The position numbers and the translations under genes are program-made. From positions 1 to 21,955 of IMG/VR virus record IMGVR_UViG_3300028844_006581: a stretch of DNA of 21,955 nucleotides; one strand, written 5' to 3'. Numbering within the stretch: the stretch's first letter is position 1; each line of letters opens with the position of its first letter. Shown here one piece after another: positions 7,034 through 15,492 of the stretch. The notes under the pieces were generated by a model. That model had not been told where the DNA came from. It did not search any database and was given only the letters and a program-made list of their open reading frames with translations. Source of the stretch: a virus.

Positions 7034-7777
7034 ATGGCATTACCAACAACACGTGCAGAGTTTCAAGACTATGTTCTTCGGAAAATTGGAGCTCCAGTCA
7101 TCCAAATCAATATTTCAGACGAGCAAGTAGACGATCGTATAGACGAAGCTATATCGTTTTGGCGTGATTATCATTATGATGGTAGTCAAATGGTATATTT
7201 AAAGCACCAATTAACTCAAGCTGAGATAGATCAAGGATATGTTACAATACCAGAAAACATTCTTGGTATTACTCGTATATTTGATTTAAGTTCTTCTATC
7301 TCAACAGGAACTGGCTTCTTTAACGTTCAATATCAATTTGTGTTAAATAATCTAGATGATATTACAGGGTATAATGTTCAGCATTATTACATGGCCATGT
7401 CACATCTACAGTTTATGCAAGAGATACTTGTTGGCCGTCCGATGATCCGTTATAATCGTCATATTAACCGAGTATATTTGGATCAAACAAAAAGCACCTT
7501 AACTCCAGACAAATATATTATCATAGAAGGATATGATGTCATAGATGGAAATACATATTCTGACGTATGGCAAGATCGTTGGTTGCAAAATTATTCATCG
7601 GCTTTGATCCGCGAACAATGGGGTCTAAATCTGACTAAGTTTTCAGGTATGTCTCTTATTGGCGGTGTTCAATTTAACGGTGAACAAATCCTTGCCGAAG
7701 CAAAGGCAGATAGAAAAGAAATGGAAGAAAATTCAATTCAAAACTTACAGCCTCTTGTATATAATTTTATTGGATAA
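7034..7777 (+). CDS. 13: Neck protein gp13
   Basis: 247 residues, shorter than T4 gp13 (309). The opening FQDYVLRKIGAPVIQINISD followed by EQVDDRIDEAISFWRDYHYDG is characteristic of gp13 in marine T4-like phages. In T4, gp13 and gp14 form the neck that seals the portal after packaging and joins head to tail. It is first of five tightly spaced genes (gp13-gp17) preceded by a late promoter box. Gene order matches T4. The upstream AGGGT is a modest ribosome-binding site. Confidence 0.88.
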   Translation: MALPTTRAEFQDYVLRKIGAPVIQINISDEQVDDRIDEAISFWRDYHYDGSQMVYLKHQLTQAEIDQGYVTIPENILGITRIFDLSSSISTGTGFFNVQYQFVLNNLDDITGYNVQHYYMAMSHLQFMQEILVGRPMIRYNRHINRVYLDQTKSTLTPDKYIIIEGYDVIDGNTYSDVWQDRWLQNYSSALIREQWGLNLTKFSGMSLIGGVQFNGEQILAEAKADRKEMEENSIQNLQPLVYNFIG

Positions 7778-7780
7778 ACT

Positions 7781-8455
7781 ATGGCTACGAATGTTTACTT
7801 TAACAACTACGAATATTTCAACGAACAACAACTCATAGACGATCTTGTTATAGAGTCCATTCAAATTTTTGGAATGGATGTAATTTATATAAGCAGATCT
7901 ATAGAGCAACGTGATGATATTCTAAATGAAGACGATCTTTCTATCTTCAATCAAGCATACGAATTAGATATGTATGTAAAGAGTGTAGACGGATTTGAAG
8001 GAGAAGGGGATTTCTTATCTCGGTTTGGTCTACAAATACGAGATCAAGTAACATTCTCGGTAGCTAATAGAACCTTTGAAAAGTATGTTACACGGAAAGA
8101 TCCAGGGCGTGAAAGACCGTTCGAAGGAGATTTAATATATTTCCCTCTTAATGACAAGTTCTTTAAAATTATGCATGCTGAACATGAAAGCGTATTCTAT
8201 CAGAGCGGAGCTCTTCAAGTCTTTGATTTAAGGTGTGAATTATTTGAATATTCAAATGAAAGGTTTGACACAAAAGTTGATTTCATTGACGAATATTGGG
8301 CAGATTATAAAACAACAGATGTCACTTCACTTGCCACACTCAAGACTCGAGATCCTATTGCAAATAACATAGATTTTGAAACAGCAGGAAATGATATAAT
8401 AGACTTCACGGAAATTGATCCGTTTAGTGAAACGATTACAAACCCAACGGATTAA
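7781..8455 (+). CDS. 14: Neck protein gp14
   Basis: 224 residues beginning three bases after gp13; T4 gp14 is 256. Family-typical segments are YFNNYEYFNEQQLIDDLVIE (6-25), the following GMDVIYISR, then FGLQIRDQVTFSVANRTFE. It partners gp13 in the neck complex that prevents DNA leakage and mediates tail docking. Assignment rests on these motifs and on position between gp13 and gp15. The C-terminus is acidic and likely flexible. Only two bases separate it from gp15. Confidence 0.86.
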   Translation: MATNVYFNNYEYFNEQQLIDDLVIESIQIFGMDVIYISRSIEQRDDILNEDDLSIFNQAYELDMYVKSVDGFEGEGDFLSRFGLQIRDQVTFSVANRTFEKYVTRKDPGRERPFEGDLIYFPLNDKFFKIMHAEHESVFYQSGALQVFDLRCELFEYSNERFDTKVDFIDEYWADYKTTDVTSLATLKTRDPIANNIDFETAGNDIIDFTEIDPFSETITNPTD

Positions 8456-8457
8456 AC

Positions 8458-9270
8458 ATGGCATTTGTTAATAATTTCTATAATGGTACTACAAGAAAGT
8501 ATGTTGCTTTGTTTGGTACAATCTTCAACAAAATGAAGATCACTCGATCCACTAACGCAGGCGCCGAAGTGCAGAGCATTATTGTTCCTATTGCATATGG
8601 GCCTTTTCAAAAGTTTCTTGCCAAAATAACTCAAGATCCAAACCTTGATAATCCATCAGCTATCACATTACCAAGAATGTCTTTTGAAATAACAAATATG
8701 ATGTATGATAGTACACGAAAAATTCCTTCAAAACAAAAGATACTGAAAAACGCAAGTGAGACCGATGACCAAAAATTTTATGTTTGGTCAGCAACACCAT
8801 ACAATATAGATTTTTCTTTATACATTATGACAAAATATACAGAAGATGCTACTAAGGTAGTCGAGCAAATTTTGCCATTCTTTAAACCTGAGTTTACGGC
8901 AACCGTAAAATTAATGGATAATTATGATCCAATTGATATACCTATCGTGCTTAACGGTATTAGTAATGAGGAATTATATGAAGGTACGTTTGAAGAAAGA
9001 CGTGCTGTAATGTTTACTTTGAATTTTACTATGAAAGGTTGGTTCTTTGGACCTGAAAGAAAACGAAAAGTTATTAAGTTCGTTGACACAGATATATGGA
9101 CAGGCACTGATGCATCTAAAACTGCAGAACAAGGTGTAAATGTATATCCTGGGTTAACCGCAAATGCAGCACCAACAACCGATCCAGATTTAACAGTACC
9201 ATACACTGATATTGAATATGATGACGATTGGGGAGTAATACGGGTTATAACTGATAGCCCTGAGGATTAA
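8458..9270 (+). CDS. 15: Proximal tail sheath stabiliser / tail completion protein gp15
   Basis: 270 residues, almost the same as T4 gp15 (272). The N-terminal NNFYNGTTRKYVALFGTIFN and following MKITRS, then VPIAYGPFQKFLAKITQDP and LPRMSFEITNMMYDSTRK, match gp15. In T4 a gp15 hexamer caps the head-proximal end of the tail, holds the last sheath/tube ring and docks to the neck. Location in the neck operon supports this. The stretch after about residue 230 is acidic (EYDDDWG). Confidence 0.9.
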   Translation: MAFVNNFYNGTTRKYVALFGTIFNKMKITRSTNAGAEVQSIIVPIAYGPFQKFLAKITQDPNLDNPSAITLPRMSFEITNMMYDSTRKIPSKQKILKNASETDDQKFYVWSATPYNIDFSLYIMTKYTEDATKVVEQILPFFKPEFTATVKLMDNYDPIDIPIVLNGISNEELYEGTFEERRAVMFTLNFTMKGWFFGPERKRKVIKFVDTDIWTGTDASKTAEQGVNVYPGLTANAAPTTDPDLTVPYTDIEYDDDWGVIRVITDSPED

Positions 9271-9272
9271 AA

Positions 9273-9713
9273 ATGCGTGAAGATAAAATATCTAAAGTTC
9301 TTGGAGTAAGATCTTTAACAGACATTGATGAAGACGAAACACCGGTATCGGTTATAGAAGAGCCTTCTGTTCCTGTTGTTGCATCTGATATTAATGACGA
9401 GAATTTAAAAGATATAGATCAGGCTAGATGCAATGTAAAAAATATTATTGAACAAGGTGATGATGCACTCAAAGAAATGATTGATTTGGCAAAGCAATCT
9501 GAGTCCCCTCGTGCGTTTGAAGTTACAGCTACTCTAATGAAAACGCTCCTTGATGCAAACAAAGATTTCGTAGAAATGTCAACAAAAAAGAAATACGCAA
9601 CAGAAGAAAAAACTGGTACTAATAGCAATTCACAACAAAACGTAACAAATAATAATCTTATACTTTCTACAACAGATTTACTTAAAATGATTAAAGGCGA
9701 ACAAGATGGGTGA
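9273..9713 (+). CDS. 16: Small terminase subunit gp16
   Basis: 146 residues (T4 gp16 is 164), with GAGGA just before the ATG. After an acidic, Pro/Val-containing N-terminal linker there is a helical core, DIDQARCNVKNIIEQGDDAL and the following AKQSESPRAFEVTATLMKTLLDANKDF, which matches T4-type small terminases. The tail is Asn/Thr/Gln-rich. It would oligomerise into a ring that regulates DNA recognition and the ATPase of gp17. Its last eight bases overlap gp17, fitting coupled translation of a two-subunit complex. Confidence 0.87.
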   Translation: MREDKISKVLGVRSLTDIDEDETPVSVIEEPSVPVVASDINDENLKDIDQARCNVKNIIEQGDDALKEMIDLAKQSESPRAFEVTATLMKTLLDANKDFVEMSTKKKYATEEKTGTNSNSQQNVTNNNLILSTTDLLKMIKGEQDG

Positions 9714-11325
9714 TGGGTACTTAGGTAATATTCATCTCAAAAAAACCGGCGAACAAATAGAATGGACTCCCGACCTTATTAAAGAATATATGAAGTGTGC
9801 TGAAGATCCAATCTATTTTGCTAAAAATTACATTAAGATCGTTCATGTTGATAAAGGACTAATTCCATTTGAAATGTATGGTTATCAAGAAGAGATTACC
9901 GAAAAGGTTGCGAATAATCGAAGAGTCGCAGTATTGACCGCACGACAAAGTGGTAAAACAACAACCGCGATGGCAATCATATTACACTACATTTTATTTA
10001 ATGAATTTAAAACGGTTGCAATTTTGGCAAACAAAGGCGATGCAGCAAGAGAGGTTATGGCTCGAGTCAAACTTGCGTATGAAGCATTACCTAAATGGTT
10101 ACAGCAAGGTATTGAAGAATGGAATAAAGGTAATATCGCCTTAGAGAATGGATGCCAAGTTTTAGCTGGTACTACAACCTCTTCTGCAATTCGTGGCAAA
10201 TCTGTTAATTTCTTGTACCTCGATGAGGTTGCGTTCATTGAGGGATACGACGAGTTTTTCGCATCGGTATATCCAACAATTTCATCAGGTGAATCCACTA
10301 AGCTTCTAATGACCTCTACACCTAACGGATTAAACCATTTTTGGAAAACATGTAAAGGTGCAAAAGAGGGAACTAATGGTTATGAATATAAAGAAGTAAT
10401 GTGGAACGACGTTCCAGGCCGTGACGCAGACTGGAAAAGAGAAACTCTTGAAGCACTAGACCATGATTTAGAAAAATTTGCACAAGAGTATGAATGCCAA
10501 TTCCTTGGCTCGAGCGGTACTCTTATATCAGGTGCCGCGTTGAAACAGCTTGCGTTTTCTACTCCATTGTATTCATCTGATGGAATATATCAGTATGAAA
10601 AACCGGAAAAAAATCACATCTACTCTATGACCGTGGATGTATCAAGAGGCAAAGGTTTAGACTATTCAACTTTCAACGTAATAGATATAACATCAATGCC
10701 GTATAAACAAGTATGTACATTTAGAGATAATTTTATATCACCAGTAGATTTTGCTTCTATTATATATAGAGTGGCAACGTCGTACAATCAAGCACTCGTT
10801 TTAATTGAAATTAATGACATAGGCTCACAAGTATCTGATACACTTTCAATGGATTTTGGTTATGAAGGAATGCTTTATACAGAAAATGCTGGTAAAAATG
10901 GTAAAAGAATTTCAGGTGGATTTGGAAAAGTAACGGATACTGGGGTAAGAACAACAAAGTCGGTGAAGTCGGTCGGCTGTTCATTACTTAAAATGTTGAT
11001 TGAGCAACAACAGCTTATTATAAACGACTTTGAGACAATACAAGAACTTTCACGATTTTCAAAGAAAGGTTCGTCATATGAAGCCGAACCTGGATCACAC
11101 GATGACTTAGTTATGAATTTAGTCATTTTTGCATGGCTCACAAGCCAAGGATATTTTAAAGAACTTACTGACATAAATACACTTAGCAAGCTAAGACAAA
11201 AGACCGAAAAACAAATAGACGATGATTTGCTTCCATTTGGATTTATAAACTCAGGTACCGACCTTGATTCTAATTATAAACCTGGATGGCAAGAAGATGA
11301 TAGAGGTGACAGATGGCTATTGTAA
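9706..11325 (+). CDS. 17: Large terminase subunit gp17 (packaging ATPase-nuclease)
   Basis: 539 residues (T4 gp17 is 610). The N-terminal ATPase domain shows Walker A LTARQSGKTTTAM (77-89, K84), Walker B VNFLYLDEVAF (167-177, D173 E174) and the coupling motif LMTSTPNG (201-208). The C-terminal RNase H-fold nuclease shows acidic residues D311 (MTVDVSRGKG), E368 (ALVLIEINDIGS) and D466/D467 (GSHDDLVMNLVIF), matching the three catalytic acids of T4 gp17. It pumps DNA into the prohead through the gp20 portal and cuts the concatemer. All key motifs are intact, so it looks functional. The start overlaps gp16 by eight bases. Confidence 0.97.
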   Translation: MGDGYLGNIHLKKTGEQIEWTPDLIKEYMKCAEDPIYFAKNYIKIVHVDKGLIPFEMYGYQEEITEKVANNRRVAVLTARQSGKTTTAMAIILHYILFNEFKTVAILANKGDAAREVMARVKLAYEALPKWLQQGIEEWNKGNIALENGCQVLAGTTTSSAIRGKSVNFLYLDEVAFIEGYDEFFASVYPTISSGESTKLLMTSTPNGLNHFWKTCKGAKEGTNGYEYKEVMWNDVPGRDADWKRETLEALDHDLEKFAQEYECQFLGSSGTLISGAALKQLAFSTPLYSSDGIYQYEKPEKNHIYSMTVDVSRGKGLDYSTFNVIDITSMPYKQVCTFRDNFISPVDFASIIYRVATSYNQALVLIEINDIGSQVSDTLSMDFGYEGMLYTENAGKNGKRISGGFGKVTDTGVRTTKSVKSVGCSLLKMLIEQQQLIINDFETIQELSRFSKKGSSYEAEPGSHDDLVMNLVIFAWLTSQGYFKELTDINTLSKLRQKTEKQIDDDLLPFGFINSGTDLDSNYKPGWQEDDRGDRWLL

Positions 11326-11336
11326 AATCGAGTTAT

Positions 11337-11344
11337 TATAAATA
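11337..11344 (+). promoter_or_regulatory. T4-type late promoter box TATAAATA before gp18
   Basis: Exact TATAAATA preceded by T, 12 bases after the gp17 stop and 55 bases before the gp18 ATG. The leader ends in a strong AAAGGAG ribosome-binding site, suiting the very high copy number needed for sheath protein. Confidence 0.75.
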
Positions 11345-11399
11345 AAGAAGAAACAACTGAAAAAAAAGTTAAAATAATCTTACATAAAGGAGAAAAATA

Positions 11400-13256
11400 A
11401 TGGTTTTTTCTGTAAGCCCATCCGTTATCGTCAGGGAAGTGGATGCATCAGCAGTGATACCGGCGGTAGCGACTCCTCCTGCAGCGATTGCCGGAGTATT
11501 TCGCTGGGGTCCAACTAACCAAAGAATTCTGATCTCTTCTGAGGATGAACTTGCATCTCGCTTTGGAAAGCCTTATGCAAATACCTCATGGCAAAACCAT
11601 GAAACATTCTTCAGCGCGGCAGATTTTCTATCATATTCAAACGCATTATATGTAAATCGCGTAACTTCGGACAGTGCAAACACGGCAACTGGCACATACT
11701 TTTCAGCAAAATATGAAGGCGCATTAGGTAACAGCATTCAAGTTGTTGCTGCTTCATCGGCTTCATTTCAAAATAGTATTGCAGCTATATCCGAAGCTGA
11801 AGCAGGATCATTTGCCTTTAACGCAAATTCTGTATCTATTAGTGTTGCAAACGAAGTTGTAACAGCACCACAAGCTGGAGATATTATTACTGTCGGTAAC
11901 GATAGTGTAGGTTATCAAGATATGGTTGTAACTACTTTCACTGACAACGGATCAAACACCGCGCCGTTCTCATACGATATTGCTTTTGCAAATAAGTATG
12001 TTACTGCCGAAGCAAATACTGCGCTTATAAGCTTTACATCAAAATGGGGATACGCAAGAGAAGTACAAGGCGCCCCAACTGATAATACTCGAGTTCACAT
12101 TGCAGTTGTAGACAGTGTTGGAGATATCAGCGGAACTGCCGGTTCTGTTCTTGAAGTTTATGAAAACGTTTCAGTTTCCACATCAGGTAAAAACGCGGAT
12201 GGTTCCTCTAACTACTATGTTGATGTATTGACAGGTAGTTCAGGATGGGTCAAAGCAATTGGTACCGACACTGAAGGTGATAACATACCGTCAACTCCAT
12301 TGCTCGGCACATTTACATCAAGCATTTATGAGTCACTCACTGGCGGAAACGATGGTGATGGCGAAAGCGATATTGCATTTGGAAAAGTTGCATTAGGATA
12401 CGATATATTCAAAGATTCCAATGAAATTGATATTTCAGGTATCATAACAGGAAAAAGCAGCGCAAACCTTGCAAATTATATAACACAAAACATTGCAGAA
12501 AGTCGTAAAGATTGTGTTGTATATGCTTCACCTACGTATGCCGATGTGGTTACTCCTTCAAATCCATCCACAAAAATGGATAACGCTATTGCGTTTAGAA
12601 ATACCTGTACATCTTCATCGTATCTTTTCATTGATAGTGGGTACAAATATCGCTATGACAAATACAATGATACATATCGTTGGATACCATTAAATGGTGA
12701 TATGGCTGGTTTGGCGGCACGCGTTGAACCATATGAGTCACCAGCTGGTTATAAAAGAGGCGTTGTTAAAAACGTAGTTAAGTTAGCATTTAATCCTAGC
12801 AAAGCACAAAGAGATCAACTATATGGCAGTGATGTTAATCCTGTTATTTCACAAGTTGGTCAAGGTGTATTATTGTTTGGAGATAAAACTGCGTTAGGTA
12901 CAGCAACAGGAAGCGCGTTTACTCGGTTAAACGTACGCCGTTTGTTTATTACCGTAGAAAAAGCAATCGCAACTGTCGCAGCGTCGTTCTTGTTTGACTT
13001 TAACGATGAATTTGCACAAACACAATTTAAGAATTTGGTTGAGCCGCTCCTCCGTGATATACAAGGAAGACGAGGAATTATCGACTTCAGGGTTGTATCA
13101 GATGCAACAGTAAACACTCCTGATGTGGTTGATCGAAATCTATTCAGAGGCAACATCTTCATCAAGCCAGCCCGGTCAATTAACGTTATTGAGCTTACTT
13201 TTGTAGCAACAAGATCCGGAGTAGAATTTGATGAAATCGTTGGTCAGCCACTCTAA
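11400..13256 (+). CDS. 18: Contractile tail sheath protein gp18
   Basis: 618 residues (T4 gp18 is 659). N-terminal SPSVIVREVDASAVIP and the following AGVFRWGPTNQRILISSEDE are typical of T4-like sheath proteins, as are AYVNRV-like SNALYVNRVTSD and the C-terminal FIKPARSINVIELTFVATRS ending in GVEFDEIVG. The middle (about 95-330) is a variable surface-exposed insertion region. Many copies surround the gp19 tube and contract on host binding. It has its own late promoter box and a strong Shine-Dalgarno, and is followed 31 bases later by gp19. Confidence 0.95.
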   Translation: MVFSVSPSVIVREVDASAVIPAVATPPAAIAGVFRWGPTNQRILISSEDELASRFGKPYANTSWQNHETFFSAADFLSYSNALYVNRVTSDSANTATGTYFSAKYEGALGNSIQVVAASSASFQNSIAAISEAEAGSFAFNANSVSISVANEVVTAPQAGDIITVGNDSVGYQDMVVTTFTDNGSNTAPFSYDIAFANKYVTAEANTALISFTSKWGYAREVQGAPTDNTRVHIAVVDSVGDISGTAGSVLEVYENVSVSTSGKNADGSSNYYVDVLTGSSGWVKAIGTDTEGDNIPSTPLLGTFTSSIYESLTGGNDGDGESDIAFGKVALGYDIFKDSNEIDISGIITGKSSANLANYITQNIAESRKDCVVYASPTYADVVTPSNPSTKMDNAIAFRNTCTSSSYLFIDSGYKYRYDKYNDTYRWIPLNGDMAGLAARVEPYESPAGYKRGVVKNVVKLAFNPSKAQRDQLYGSDVNPVISQVGQGVLLFGDKTALGTATGSAFTRLNVRRLFITVEKAIATVAASFLFDFNDEFAQTQFKNLVEPLLRDIQGRRGIIDFRVVSDATVNTPDVVDRNLFRGNIFIKPARSINVIELTFVATRSGVEFDEIVGQPL

Positions 13257-13262
13257 TAAATA
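13255..13262 (+). promoter_or_regulatory. Weak late-promoter-like box AATAAATA before gp19
   Basis: AATAAATA differs from TATAAATA at one position and overlaps the gp18 stop codon, 25 bases before the gp19 ATG. Its spacing to the start codon resembles the exact boxes before gp13 and gp21, and the leader carries AAAAAGGAG. A weaker late promoter for gp19-gp20 is plausible. Confidence 0.4.
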
Positions 13263-13287
13263 GAATCAAAAAGGAGTAGTATAAAAC

Positions 13288-13821
13288 ATGGCTTTTAATA
13301 TCAACGAGTTTAAATCTCAATTAGTAGGGGGTGGGGCAAGACCTACCCTCTTCCAAGCACAAATCACAAACCCGGTAGAGCCGATCGCAGACTTTAAATT
13401 ACCTTTCATGATAAAGGCTGCGGCTCTACCTGCGTCGACCTTAGGAGCATATGTTGTTCCATATTTCGGTCGTCAGGTAAAATACGCTGGTGATAGGGTA
13501 TTTGATGATTGGCCAGTAACCATCATCAACGACGAAGATTTCCTAATTAGAAATGCGATGGAAACTTGGTCAAACTCTATTAACAGTCACGACTCAAATA
13601 CAAGAACTTTGCCACAAAGTTATAAGTCTAACGCGGTTATTACTCAATTCAGTAAAGATGGTAATCCACTTAGAACATATGTATTTGAAGGTTTATATCC
13701 AGTTGCCATTGATTCTATTCCATTAGGATGGGATCAGTCTGATGTTATTGAAGAATTTGGAGTTACATTCCAATATGATATGTGGAGAGTTGAAGGCGCA
13801 ACTGGCATTTCCACAACATAA
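13288..13821 (+). CDS. 19: Tail tube protein gp19
   Basis: 177 residues (T4 gp19 is 163). It opens with MAFNINEFKSQLVGGGARPT and contains KLPFMIKAAALPASTLG, PYFGRQVKYAGDRVFDDWPV and FEGLYPVAIDSIPLGWDQSD, the standard T4-like tube features. It polymerises as hexameric rings inside the sheath and forms the DNA channel. Position directly after gp18 is as in T4. A good AAGGAG precedes the ATG. gp20 follows after 20 bases with no exact late box, so both may be co-transcribed. Confidence 0.95.
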   Translation: MAFNINEFKSQLVGGGARPTLFQAQITNPVEPIADFKLPFMIKAAALPASTLGAYVVPYFGRQVKYAGDRVFDDWPVTIINDEDFLIRNAMETWSNSINSHDSNTRTLPQSYKSNAVITQFSKDGNPLRTYVFEGLYPVAIDSIPLGWDQSDVIEEFGVTFQYDMWRVEGATGISTT

Positions 13822-13841
13822 TTTATAGGATGAATAATTGA

Positions 13842-15467
13842 ATGAGAATCTTTGGCTTTGAGATAAAAAGAGAGATTGGTGGTGCAGAAGAAGAACAAGC
13901 TGTTTCTTTTGTAGAACCAACAAACGATGAAGGCGCTATTACCATAGGAAATTCGCTTGGCGGTTCCTATGGTATTGCCATTAATATGGAAGGCGACGCT
14001 AAAACGGAAGGCGAGCTTGTTACCAAGTATCGCAGTCTTATGATGCAGCCTGAAATAGCACAAGCTGTTGACGAAGTAATTAACGAAGCAATTAATATTG
14101 ACTCTCGTGAAAACGTAGTTGAAATAGTATTAGATGATACCGATCTTCCTGATAAAGTTAAAGACAGAATATCCGATGAGTTTGAAGATGTGTTACGTTT
14201 ACTTGACTTTTCTAATTATGGATATGATATATTTCAAAAATTCTATGTTGACGGCCGTCTCAATTATCACATTATTATAGATAATGAAAATTTAAAAGAC
14301 GGTATTAAAGAAATAAGATACATTGATCCACGTAAATTACGTCTTATTAAAGAAATGGATGAGAAGCAAAAAGATAGTCATTCAGGTATACCTTTAAAGA
14401 AAATTAAGAAAGAATACTATCTGTATTCTGACTCTGGTTTTGGATCTAAATCTTTAAAAGGTAATGTTAGTAGTGGTAGGACAGTTCAAGGTTATAAAAT
14501 TGCTAAAGACTCTATCGCTAGAGTTACTTCAGGATTAATGAACGAGAATAATTCGCTTGTTCTTTCGTACTTACATCCTTCAATTAAACCTTTAAATCAA
14601 TTAAGGATGCTTGAAGATGCTACAGTCATTTATACTATTACTAGAGCTCCTGAACGAAGAATTTTTTATATCGACGTTGGTCAATTACCAAAAGCAAAGG
14701 CTGAGCAATATCTACATGATATGATGACTCGCCATAAAAACAAATTACAGTATGATTCTGATAGTGGTGATATTACGGACGGTCGTAAATTTATGACTAT
14801 GACTGAAGATTTTTGGTTCCCACGCCGAGGTGGTGAAAGATCTACAGAAGTTGATATTCTTGCAGGCGGTAATTCCGCGGCACTTACAAACGATGAAAAT
14901 TTACAGTACTTTCAACGAAAACTATATAAATCGTTAAAGGTTCCAGTATCTCGCTTAGAACCAGAAAACATGTATAGCTTTGGACGAGTTTCAGAAATGA
15001 CTCGTGATGAACTTAAATTCAGTAAATTTATTCGTAGGCAGCGAAATAGATTTTCATCATTATTTGATGTTTTATTAGAAAAACAGTTAATCTTAAAAGG
15101 TATATTAGATCCTGAAGAGTTTGGTGAAATTAAAAATAAAATACGTTATAATTTTATGAAAGATAACTATTTTGAAGAGTTAAAGCAGACAGAAATCCTT
15201 CGTGAAAAAATAACAATGTTAAGAGATATTGAAGAACAAGTTGGTAAATACTATTCAAGAGAATGGGTTGTTAAGAACGTATTGTTTATGGGTGAAGACG
15301 ATCTAAGGGAAATGGAAAAACAAATGAAAGCAGAACGTGCTGCTGGAATATATGATGAAGAGTCCGGTTTTGGTCAAGTCCCACAGGAAACAGATCAAGA
15401 ACAAGATTCCCCAGAACCGCAAGACGATGACAACGCACAAGAATCATTAAAAGTTATAAATAAATAG
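13842..15467 (+). CDS. 20: Portal vertex protein gp20
   Basis: 541 residues (T4 gp20 is 524). Diagnostic segments include LVTKYRSLMMQPEIAQAVDE (about 47-66), YIDPRKLRLIKE, EDATVIYTITRAPERRIFYI, VGQLPKAKAEQYLHDMMTRH, and YSFGRVSEMTRDELKFSKFI followed by RRQRNRFS. A dodecameric ring at one capsid vertex initiates prohead assembly, holds gp17 during packaging, and later joins the neck. The C-terminal 40 residues are acidic and Gln-rich. Its final codons (Val-Ile-Asn-Lys-stop) contain the late promoter box serving the next gene. Confidence 0.96.
   Translation: MRIFGFEIKREIGGAEEEQAVSFVEPTNDEGAITIGNSLGGSYGIAINMEGDAKTEGELVTKYRSLMMQPEIAQAVDEVINEAINIDSRENVVEIVLDDTDLPDKVKDRISDEFEDVLRLLDFSNYGYDIFQKFYVDGRLNYHIIIDNENLKDGIKEIRYIDPRKLRLIKEMDEKQKDSHSGIPLKKIKKEYYLYSDSGFGSKSLKGNVSSGRTVQGYKIAKDSIARVTSGLMNENNSLVLSYLHPSIKPLNQLRMLEDATVIYTITRAPERRIFYIDVGQLPKAKAEQYLHDMMTRHKNKLQYDSDSGDITDGRKFMTMTEDFWFPRRGGERSTEVDILAGGNSAALTNDENLQYFQRKLYKSLKVPVSRLEPENMYSFGRVSEMTRDELKFSKFIRRQRNRFSSLFDVLLEKQLILKGILDPEEFGEIKNKIRYNFMKDNYFEELKQTEILREKITMLRDIEEQVGKYYSREWVVKNVLFMGEDDLREMEKQMKAERAAGIYDEESGFGQVPQETDQEQDSPEPQDDDNAQESLKVINK
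15455..15462 (+). promoter_or_regulatory. T4-type late promoter box TATAAATA embedded in the end of gp20
   Basis: Exact TATAAATA read in frame as part of the last codons of gp20, which end AAATAG. It lies 30 bases before the ATG of the core-like protein, whose leader has AAAAGGAAAA. Confidence 0.7.
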
Positions 15468-15492
15468 AAAAATACTAAAAGGAAAACCAGAT

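Noticed and set aside
12860-13165. 101-codon minus-strand open frame
   Set aside because: Shadow of the conserved C-terminal part of gp18.
14923-14930. TATAAATC in gp20 as a late promoter
   Set aside because: One mismatch, deep inside a coding region, with no nearby downstream gene start.
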